DNA of 16,099 bases from JAAERC01 sp965602655. GTDB lineage: Bacteria > Zixibacteria > MSB-5A5 > GN15 > PGXB01. The notes under the pieces were generated by a model. The model was not told the origin of the DNA and did no database searches. It saw only the letters and a list, made by a program, of their open reading frames with translations. Positions 6,618 through 12,762 of the stretch are shown piece by piece. Location of the stretch: positions 1-16,099 of the forward strand of contig CBFCZE010000058.1 in NCBI GenBank assembly GCA_965602655.1, read 5' to 3'. The first letter of the stretch is position 1; each line of letters opens with the position of its first letter. The translations under genes were made by a program, and so were the position numbers.

Positions 6618-7676
6618 ATGAAAATTTTATTGGCATTATTAGTTTTATTATTACTAATTGCCGGATCAGGTATTAGGGCGGAAACATATTATGTAGACAG
6701 CAATAATGGTTCTGACGCTAATTCGGGAAGCCAGACACAGCCGCTTCAAACCATTGAAAAAGCCGCTGAATTGGTAAACGCCAGTTCCGAACCGGAGCCG
6801 ACATATATAAAAATATTTCCTGGCATTTACTACCTTGCAAGTACAATTCTATTTCAAAATGAACGGGCATATACCGAAGAAGAACGCCTAATAATCGAAT
6901 CGACCATTTTACCTGATGATCCCGACTGGGGGCCGGATAAAATGCCGGTAATATTCTCGCTGACTGAATTCGAAACGGGAGAAACCGAACTTTATGTTAT
7001 TGGATTTGCTCTGGAGCTAAATCATGTCACTATCCGTGGCCTAAAATTCCTGGGCTATCCCAGCACGCAAGTAAGATATTACCCGGTTTGGCGATATGGA
7101 AAAACACTGGATGATTTAATTGTTACTCAATGTTTGTTTATGGGTGACAGACATACTCTGCCGCTTTGTCTTCCTATCATCGCCAATGGGCATCGTTTAA
7201 TTGTTGATCATTGCATATTTTATAATTGTGAAAATAGCGTGGTATTTTGGTTTGCCGAAGAAGGACTCAGCAAAGGAAATGTAATGAAATACTGCATAGT
7301 TGACGGAGCTTACACATCCGGCGTATGGACCTGCGGCACCGATGAGGATTTCGAGTTTCACCATAATATAATTACGAGAAGCGAATACTTTTGGATGCGA
7401 TCTCCCCAGCAAAATCAGAAGTATAAAATTTTTGATTGCGTGGTTACTGATAATAAACATTTTTCGGGCATTGGGAGATCATCCGGTGTAATCGGGGAAT
7501 CTGGCCCTGAAATAATATTTGACGAAAAAAATATTATCAAAGAGGGGACGGTGATTCTGGACACGTACAACGAACACCCGGTTGGCCTAAATGAACTTCC
7601 CAGACCCAGAGATTATTTACATGTAATGCCTGAATTTCTGGGAAGTGATCTTGGCGCCGGCTTATTTATTAAATAA
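6618..7676 (+). CDS. Secreted right-handed parallel beta-helix protein (DUF1565-like)
   Basis: A 352-residue exported protein. An upstream in-frame TTG at 6540 coincides with the -35 box and is rejected. The ATG at 6618 has a very strong AAGGAGG 5 bases ahead and starts a classic signal peptide (residues 1-21, ending IRA before ETYYVD). The mature N-terminus, YYVDSNNGSDANSGS followed by PLQTIEKAAELV and IKIFPGIYYL (22-73), is the DUF1565-type opening of right-handed beta-helix proteins. The rest alternates short beta-strands with asparagine-rich turns (for example VDHCIFYNCENSVVFW, FHHNIITRSEYFW, DCVVTDNKHF), as in parallel beta-helices of the pectate-lyase superfamily. No obvious catalytic set is recognisable, and there is no dockerin or T9SS tail (it ends GAGLFIK). 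It may bind or degrade a polysaccharide. Fold likely, activity unknown. Confidence 0.75.
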   Translation: MKILLALLVLLLLIAGSGIRAETYYVDSNNGSDANSGSQTQPLQTIEKAAELVNASSEPEPTYIKIFPGIYYLASTILFQNERAYTEEERLIIESTILPDDPDWGPDKMPVIFSLTEFETGETELYVIGFALELNHVTIRGLKFLGYPSTQVRYYPVWRYGKTLDDLIVTQCLFMGDRHTLPLCLPIIANGHRLIVDHCIFYNCENSVVFWFAEEGLSKGNVMKYCIVDGAYTSGVWTCGTDEDFEFHHNIITRSEYFWMRSPQQNQKYKIFDCVVTDNKHFSGIGRSSGVIGESGPEIIFDEKNIIKEGTVILDTYNEHPVGLNELPRPRDYLHVMPEFLGSDLGAGLFIK

Positions 7677-7705
7677 TTGCTAAAAATACGGCCTTGTATT
7701 TAATT
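7677..7705 (+). promoter_or_regulatory. Possible weak promoter for the split-barrel/marR unit
   Basis: TTGCTA at 7677-7682, directly after the preceding stop codon, and TTAATT at 7700-7705 with a 17-base spacer. Both boxes are poor, so read-through from the beta-helix gene is the alternative; the gap is only 60 bases. Confidence 0.25.
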
Positions 7706-7736
7706 GAAAACAAAATCAATCCAGGAGAATAGAACA

Positions 7737-8201
7737 ATGAATATTGACGAATTAAAAAAGATCAATATCGAGCTTATGGAGAACTCAAAGGCGGTTTACC
7801 TGACCACTATCGATAACAAGGGATTTCCCTGTATACGGGCGTTGTTAAACCTGCGAAATAAGGAACAATACCCATCGCTTGTTGAACTATTCGGAAAACA
7901 TGATGACGATTTCCTGATTTATTTTACCACCAATACATCGTCAAACAAAATTACGCAAATAAGGGCGAATCCTAAAGTATCCGCCTACTATTGTATTCCG
8001 GATAATTTCCATGGTATGATGGTTTCCGGCAATATCGAGATTGTATTGGATCTGGAAATCAAAAAGATGCTCTGGCAGGACGGCTGGGAAAGTTATTATC
8101 CCGAGGGACCCGATGATCCGGATAACACGGTACTGAGGCTCCGACCGAATTTTGCCAGAGGTTGGTATAATTCTGCAAAATTTGAATTCAAGTTGAGGTA
8201 A
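7737..8201 (+). CDS. Pyridoxamine 5'-phosphate oxidase-like FMN-binding split-barrel protein
   Basis: A 154-residue cytosolic protein. The ATG at 7737 has AGGAG (7723-7727) 9 bases upstream; an in-frame TTG at 7704 would lack a ribosome site and is rejected. The fold is that of the general-stress-protein-26/PNPOx-like split barrel. It opens with a helix (DELKKINIELMENSK), then AVYLTTIDNKGFPCIRALLN, LIYFTTNTSSNKITQIRANPKVSAYYCIP, MMVSGNIEIVLD and a C-terminal segment with WQDGWESYYPEGPDDPD. Members bind FMN, F420 or haem, or have lost cofactor binding; which applies here cannot be told. It is not an authentic PdxH, which is longer. The stop is 3 bases before the MarR ATG, so the two are co-translated and probably share a stress or redox signal. 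Family is likely, substrate unknown. Confidence 0.85.
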   Translation: MNIDELKKINIELMENSKAVYLTTIDNKGFPCIRALLNLRNKEQYPSLVELFGKHDDDFLIYFTTNTSSNKITQIRANPKVSAYYCIPDNFHGMMVSGNIEIVLDLEIKKMLWQDGWESYYPEGPDDPDNTVLRLRPNFARGWYNSAKFEFKLR

Positions 8202-8204
8202 AAG

Positions 8205-8636
8205 ATGAAGCACCAGCGAAAAGGCGGTTTCTTGATTTCCAAAATTCATCAGTTGTCCGGAAGAATTTTGGCTCGCAAGTTGAAAGATAACAGCATAGAA
8301 GAGATTAATCCGGCTCAGGGCAGAATTATGTTTGTTATCTGGCAGAATGATGGAATTTCAATAAATGAACTTGCCCAAAAAACATCTCTGGGTAAATCGA
8401 CCCTGACAAGTATGCTTGATAGATTGGAAAATTCCGGCCTGATAAAGCGCAGACGCTCTTTGCAGGATCGGCGAAAAATACTAATCATTCGCACTCAAAA
8501 AGATAAGGCATTACAAAAAAAATACGATAAAATTTCACTGGAAATGACCGCGCTGTTCTATCGCGGATTTAAGGAAAAAGATATTGATATCTTTGAAAAT
8601 TATCTGGAGCATATTTTTCGCAATTTATCTAAATAA
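8205..8636 (+). CDS. MarR family transcriptional regulator
   Basis: A 143-residue DNA-binding protein with the winged helix-turn-helix of the MarR family. After an N-terminal dimerisation helix (8-30) comes INPAQGRIMFVIW (34-46), the helix-turn-helix (ISINELAQKTSLGKSTLTSMLDRLE, about 51-75) and the wing NSGLIKRRRSLQDRRKILI (76-94) with the conserved D88-R89-R90. Long C-terminal helices complete the dimer interface. Its GAGG ribosome site overlaps the stop of the preceding flavin-type gene, so it depends on translation of that gene. MarR proteins commonly repress their own operon, with release by phenolic ligands or cysteine oxidation. This protein has no cysteine, so a small-molecule ligand is more likely than thiol oxidation. 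Its operator is not evident. Family assignment is very confident. Confidence 0.93.
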   Translation: MKHQRKGGFLISKIHQLSGRILARKLKDNSIEEINPAQGRIMFVIWQNDGISINELAQKTSLGKSTLTSMLDRLENSGLIKRRRSLQDRRKILIIRTQKDKALQKKYDKISLEMTALFYRGFKEKDIDIFENYLEHIFRNLSK

Positions 8637-8664
8637 AGCTTTTCCGAGGCCTATGATCATTTTT

Positions 8665-8677
8665 TGAGACTATCTCA
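8665..8677 (+). terminator. Weak hairpin after marR
   Basis: TGAGA (8665-8669), CTA, TCTCA (8673-8677), followed by TGATTTT. The stem is short and AT-rich. It could be a weak terminator or a protein-binding palindrome; neither is established. Confidence 0.25.
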
Positions 8678-8775
8678 TGATTTTAGAACAAATTTTTCCT
8701 TTTATTGTATATTATATATAGCGGTTAAAAAGCAATAATGAATTATATTAGGCAGTGCCGATGTAAGTTATTGGG

Positions 8776-10041
8776 ATGAAAAAATATCTTATTAATATAT
8801 TGATTGTGTTCTTTCTGAGTACGGTGGCATCCGGGGCACAGGTGCTTTTTATCCCGATGGATGAGGCTCAGACCGATCATCTCAAAGCATACGGTATCGC
8901 TTTTAAGGCGCTTGAGATGGATATCAATGTTGACTGGCTCTTAAATTACCGGGCCGGTTCGTTTGCTTTGAAGACTAATCCTGATCTGGAAAATCTGTGT
9001 ATTATGCGCGGTGTTTATGCCGAAAATATCACAGCCGAACAGTTGTCGGAAATTTATCAGACAATCGATGCCGAAAATATGGAACGGGTGGTATTAGAGA
9101 AAGTGCCATCGATAGCGGTGTACAGCCCCAATAACGTCGAGCCGTGGGATGATGCTGTCACATTGGCGCTGACTCACGCCGACATCAAATACGATTTAAT
9201 TTGGGACGAGGAGGTTCTGGCCGGGGTCCTTGAGGAATACGATTGGCTGCATTTACATCATGAAGATTTCACCGGGCAGTACGGCAAATTCTATGCCTCG
9301 TTCCGAAATCAATTATGGTACCGTCAGGAAGTCGAAGCCAACGAATCGCTGGCACACAAACTCGGATTTCGTAAGGTCTCCAGGATGAAATTGGAAGTGG
9401 CCAAAACGGTAAAAGATTATATTCGACGGGGCGGGTTTGTGTTCGCGATGTGTTCCGCCTGCGAGACAATTGATATAGCGCTGTCGGCGGAGAATGTCGA
9501 TATCTGCCCGGCGCAGTTTGACGGTGATCCGATTGACCCGCTGGCGCAGGAAAATCTTGATTTTGAAAATTCGCTGGCCTTTGAAAATTTCAAGGTTACA
9601 TTTGATCCGATGTTGTATCGTCACAGCAATATCGATACCTATCCGGATCGTATCATGCGATTTCCCGAACCACAGCTTGATTATTTTTATCTTTTCGAAT
9701 TTTCGGCCAAACTTGATCCGGTGCCGACGATGCTGGTGCAAAATCATGTCGGGCGGGTGAAAGGATTTATGGGGCAGACAACCGCTTTCCGTAAATCGCT
9801 TTTGAAAAAATATGTGACGGTGCTCGGTGAAGTTGAGGGATTCGACGAGGTTCGTTATATTCACGGTAATTTCGGGCGCGGGACATTTACATTTTTATCG
9901 GGGCACGATCCTGAAGATTATACGCATATGGTGCAGGACCCACCGACCGATCTGAATCTGCACAAGAATTCACCGGGGTATCGTTTGATACTGAACAACA
10001 TCCTCTTCCCCGCCGCAAAGAAAAAAGAGCGAAAGACGTAA
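8776..10041 (+). CDS. Exported conserved FCB protein ('asparagine synthetase B' mislabel family)
   Basis: A 421-residue protein with a signal peptide (1-20, VASGA). From recall, very similar proteins are widespread in Bacteroidota and relatives. Shared blocks are IPMDEAQTDHLKAYGIAF (near residue 26), WLLNYRAGSF, YDWLHLHHEDFTGQYGKF, GGFVFAMCSACETIDIALS, FMGQTTAFRKSL, FLSGHDPEDY and NSPGYRLILNNILFPAAKKK. Databases often call them asparagine synthetase B, but I see neither the N-terminal nucleophile glutaminase domain nor the ATP-pyrophosphatase SGGxDS motif, and the protein is exported. The alternation of a beta-alpha start, 'YDWLHLHH' and a glycine-rich 'GGFVFAMCSAC' (C226, C229) resembles a class I glutamine-amidotransferase-like/ThuA fold; that is inference. 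The Shine-Dalgarno signal is weak. Its last codons recur at 12713-12748. Conserved family is confident, function unknown. Confidence 0.8.
   Translation: MKKYLINILIVFFLSTVASGAQVLFIPMDEAQTDHLKAYGIAFKALEMDINVDWLLNYRAGSFALKTNPDLENLCIMRGVYAENITAEQLSEIYQTIDAENMERVVLEKVPSIAVYSPNNVEPWDDAVTLALTHADIKYDLIWDEEVLAGVLEEYDWLHLHHEDFTGQYGKFYASFRNQLWYRQEVEANESLAHKLGFRKVSRMKLEVAKTVKDYIRRGGFVFAMCSACETIDIALSAENVDICPAQFDGDPIDPLAQENLDFENSLAFENFKVTFDPMLYRHSNIDTYPDRIMRFPEPQLDYFYLFEFSAKLDPVPTMLVQNHVGRVKGFMGQTTAFRKSLLKKYVTVLGEVEGFDEVRYIHGNFGRGTFTFLSGHDPEDYTHMVQDPPTDLNLHKNSPGYRLILNNILFPAAKKKERKT
10008..10040 (+). repeat. 33-base direct repeat, copy 1 (3' end of the 8776 gene)
   Basis: These bases encode the last residues (PAAKKKERKT) of the exported FCB protein and the first bases of its stop codon. 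They match 12713-12745 at 32 of 33 positions, the one difference being A versus C (10017/12722). Confidence 0.9.
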
Positions 10042-10167
10042 AACTTTTTTGAAAAATAGTCAGAAGCGGGGCTTCAGATCTGAACTTTCCAAAATACATG
10101 GAGATAAACACAAGGTGTATCCTTTTTCAACCACCATATATAGATTTTTATATGATGCATTTCTTCC

Positions 10168-10195
10168 TTGACGTAATCATAAAAGTAGCTATATT
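10168..10195 (+). promoter_or_regulatory. Sigma-70-type promoter for the C1A protease gene
   Basis: TTGACG at 10168-10173 and TATATT at 10190-10195, 16-base spacer. Expected start near 10202 and a leader of about 33 bases. The GCTATATT around the -10 box is shared with the rarA promoter. Confidence 0.55.
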
Positions 10196-10234
10196 GATTA
10201 TACATCATATTGTATGTTACTGCAGGGAGAAGCT

Positions 10235-12619
10235 ATGAAAAAATTTTTCCTTTTAATCGTTTTTTTGGTTACAATAATCCCGTTTTCTCAGATTTTGGCC
10301 CAAATTCCATCCAGTTTTGACCTGCGTGATGTGGGTGGGTCAAATTATGTCACTTCTGTAAAAAGCCAAACCGGCGGCACCTGTTGGACACACGGTTCTA
10401 TGGCCGCCATGGAAGGTAATCTATTGATGACCGGGAACTGGGTGTCTGCCGGAGAAAGCGACGAACCCAATCTTGCTGAATATCACCTTGATTGGTGGAA
10501 CGGATTTAATCAACATAATAATGATGATATTTCTCCGCCATCGGGATCAGGACTTGAGGTTCATCAGGGTGGTGACTATTTAGTAACAGCCGCCTATCTA
10601 TCCCGTGGTGAAGGAGCGGTTAGAGATATTGACGGCCAATCATATAGCACTCCTCCGCTGAGATTTGACATCAGTTTTCATTATTACTATCCACGTGATA
10701 TAGAATGGTATATAATGGATAAGGACCTTAATGGTATTGATTTAATCAAAGAGAAAGTTATGTCGGAAGGCGTAATGGGGACATGTTTATGCTCTAATGC
10801 CTTATTTATGTCCAATTATATACATTATCAACCTCCTACCAACGCTCTCGATCCAAACCATGCTGTCTCCATTGTCGGGTGGGATGACGATAAACCTACG
10901 CAAGCCCCTTTGCCGGGTGCCTGGTTATGCAAAAATAGCTGGGGAGAAAGCTGGGGTGAAAGCGGGTATTTTTGGATTTCGTATTATGATAAACATAGTT
11001 GCCGGCATCCCGAAATGGGCGCCGTATCTTTCCAGAATGTTGAACCGTTGCAGTATGACCATATTTATTATCATGACTATCATGGATGGCGAAATACTAA
11101 AACCGATATAACTGAAGCCTTTAATGCCCTTTATGCTGACGGCAACCAGAAAATCGAAGCAGTTAGTTTCTATACGGCGGACGATAACGTGGATTATACT
11201 GTTACTATTTATGATAGATATGAATCGGGCCAGTTGTTGGATGAATTGACGTCTAAAAGCGGTAATATTCAGTATCACGGATTCCATACTATCGATCTGG
11301 ATAATCCCATTGATATGCTGGAACTCAACGATTTTTACGTGTACATCGAATTGAGTGACGGCGGTCACGCTTATGATATGACTTCAGACATTCCAGTATT
11401 ACTGGGAGCTAAGTATCGAACTATAGTTGAATCATCATCACAACCTGGGCAGAGTTTTTATAAAGAGGGTGAGGTATGGTACGATTTATTTGATCTGGAA
11501 TCTTCTGCCAATTTCTGTATAAAGGCTCTTGCCAGAGATTATAAATATCTTGATATTAATCTTCCCAACGGCAATCCCGATTATATTGATCCTTATACGA
11601 CCTCCTCCTTTGAAGTCCAAATAAATGATGCTGACGACACTTATCTGGTTGGTTCCGGCAAATTATATTATAGATTTAATGACGATGTATTTCTGGAATC
11701 TACGCTAACTTCACTGGGCGGGAATTCATTTGAGGCAACACTACCAGGGACAGGATGCTACAGCAGTCCGGAATATTATATTGAAGCTGAGACAATAGGT
11801 GGTCATACGGTAATTTATCCGGATAATGCCCCGACCGCAGTATTCGTCTCCATCATAGGAAATCCGGTAATAACGATGGAAGATAATTTTGAAACGGATC
11901 AGGGATGGACAACGCAATCGCTGGGCGCAACTTCCGGATTCTGGCAAAGGGGCGTTCCCGTTAATGATCCGGGATGGGATTATGATCCGCTTGAAGACGG
12001 CGATGGAAGCGGACAATGCTATCTTACAGAAAATACCCCTGGCAACACCGATGTTGATGGAGGATCTGTAACCTTAATTTCTCCGATATTTGAAATGACC
12101 GATGGCCGACAAATTGAATATGATTACTATCTGTATTTAACAAGTTATGAAGGAGGAGTGGATAAACTATTGGTTGAAATCAATAGTGAAGGCGGGACTG
12201 GACTCTGGACGGAAATAGCTCGACATGATACACATGGCGAATACCTATGGCGGCATCATGTAATAGGCGAAGAAGAACTTATTGCGGCTGGCATTGAATT
12301 TAATTCGACAGTGCAGATCAGATTTACCGCCAATGATTCTGACCCGGGTAGTATTGTTGAGGCTGGAATTGACGGATTTATGGTGACATATATAGATTGC
12401 GAATCCTTTTTATGCGGCGACGTTGATGGAGATGAATTGGTTAATATCCTTGATATAGTCTACTTGATTAACTATAAATATAAAGACGGTCCCGAACCGT
12501 TATGTTTACCGGTTGTTATATGTGCCGATGTAAATTCTGATGATTTGGTTAATATTCTTGATATAGTCTACTTGATTAATTATAAATATAAAGACGGTCC
12601 CGAGCCGGTGTGTCCGTGA
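10235..12619 (+). CDS. Secreted papain-family (C1A) cysteine protease with lectin-like and dockerin modules
   Basis: A 794-residue exported protein. The ATG at 10235 follows AGGGAGA and starts a signal peptide (1-22, ILA before QIPSSF); the ATG at 10214 is rejected. The C1 catalytic domain (24-268) has SFDLRD, the oxyanion glutamine Q45, nucleophile C50 (QTGGTCWTHG), H209 in NHAVSIVGWDDD and N234 in KNSWGESWGESGYFWISYYD. No propeptide precedes the catalytic domain. Residues ~270-432 resemble the lectin-like domain that follows bacterial C1A domains. Then come a carboxypeptidase-tail-like beta-sandwich (~440-545), a MAM/jelly-roll-like domain beginning MEDNFETDQGW (548-725), and a dockerin pair (727-794) with two NILDIVYLINYKYKDGPEP repeats. 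The canonical GxCGSCWAF is degenerate around the nucleophile, but the tetrad is intact, so activity is expected. It has its own promoter and converges on the FG-GAP gene. Substrate unknown. Confidence 0.9.
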   Translation: MKKFFLLIVFLVTIIPFSQILAQIPSSFDLRDVGGSNYVTSVKSQTGGTCWTHGSMAAMEGNLLMTGNWVSAGESDEPNLAEYHLDWWNGFNQHNNDDISPPSGSGLEVHQGGDYLVTAAYLSRGEGAVRDIDGQSYSTPPLRFDISFHYYYPRDIEWYIMDKDLNGIDLIKEKVMSEGVMGTCLCSNALFMSNYIHYQPPTNALDPNHAVSIVGWDDDKPTQAPLPGAWLCKNSWGESWGESGYFWISYYDKHSCRHPEMGAVSFQNVEPLQYDHIYYHDYHGWRNTKTDITEAFNALYADGNQKIEAVSFYTADDNVDYTVTIYDRYESGQLLDELTSKSGNIQYHGFHTIDLDNPIDMLELNDFYVYIELSDGGHAYDMTSDIPVLLGAKYRTIVESSSQPGQSFYKEGEVWYDLFDLESSANFCIKALARDYKYLDINLPNGNPDYIDPYTTSSFEVQINDADDTYLVGSGKLYYRFNDDVFLESTLTSLGGNSFEATLPGTGCYSSPEYYIEAETIGGHTVIYPDNAPTAVFVSIIGNPVITMEDNFETDQGWTTQSLGATSGFWQRGVPVNDPGWDYDPLEDGDGSGQCYLTENTPGNTDVDGGSVTLISPIFEMTDGRQIEYDYYLYLTSYEGGVDKLLVEINSEGGTGLWTEIARHDTHGEYLWRHHVIGEEELIAAGIEFNSTVQIRFTANDSDPGSIVEAGIDGFMVTYIDCESFLCGDVDGDELVNILDIVYLINYKYKDGPEPLCLPVVICADVNSDDLVNILDIVYLINYKYKDGPEPVCP
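12437..12603 (+). repeat. Near-identical tandem dockerin-module coding repeat (C1A protease)
   Basis: The 59-base unit at 12437-12495 recurs at 12545-12603, a shift of 108 bases (36 codons), with only two differences, both synonymous (ATC/ATT and AAC/AAT). It encodes LVNILDIVYLINYKYKDGP. The DNA is much closer between copies than in the corresponding modules of the metalloprotease gene. Confidence 0.92.
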
Positions 12620-12762
12620 TTGATATGGAAATATAATAAATAACTTGACCGGCACCTTTTCATGGGTGTGCTCCTGACTGCAAAAACCACAAAGCCAGCG
12701 GAATACCCGACTCCCCGCCGCCAAGAAAAAAGAGCGAAAGACGTAGGGATTTAGATAAGACG
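12620..12762. other. Convergent intergenic region with gene-end fragments
   Basis: 143 bases between the 3' ends of the C1A protease and FG-GAP genes. No typical terminator is seen. Its middle (12642-12685) resembles bases 31-74 of the window at 33 of 44 ungapped positions. Its right part (12713-12745) is a near-exact copy of 10008-10040. Read in the plus frame, 12713-12748 spells PAAKKKERKT followed by TAG, the same ending as the exported FCB protein at 8776-10041. Confidence 0.7.
12713..12748 (+). pseudogene. 33-base direct repeat, copy 2; orphan C-terminal coding fragment
   Basis: Matches 10008-10040 at 32 of 33 bases (12713-12745) and keeps the reading frame through its own TAG stop. No coding sequence of that family precedes it, so only the extreme 3' end is present. 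It may be the scar of a deleted or partly copied paralogue, or one member of a dispersed repeat. Confidence 0.55.

Noticed and set aside
9313..9864. 183-residue open frame on the minus strand
   Set aside because: It lies antisense inside the conserved exported protein gene at 8776-10041, has no ribosome site, is rich in His/Arg/Ile as expected of a shadow frame, and resembles no family.
8776..10041. Asparagine synthetase B function
   Set aside because: No N-terminal cysteine nucleophile domain, no SGGxDS pyrophosphatase motif, and a signal peptide is present.
10061..10078. Terminator after the 8776-10041 gene
   Set aside because: A GAAGC/GCTTC hairpin with a 3-base loop exists at 10063-10075, but it has a 5-pair stem and no following T tract.
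10925..11368. 147-residue minus-strand open frame
   Set aside because: It is antisense within the C1A protease catalytic and lectin-like regions, whose frame is clearly conserved. No start signal and low-complexity isoleucine-rich content.
12506..12724. 72-residue minus-strand open frame
   Set aside because: Half of it is antisense to the dockerin repeats and the rest covers the repeat-containing intergenic DNA. No independent support for coding.
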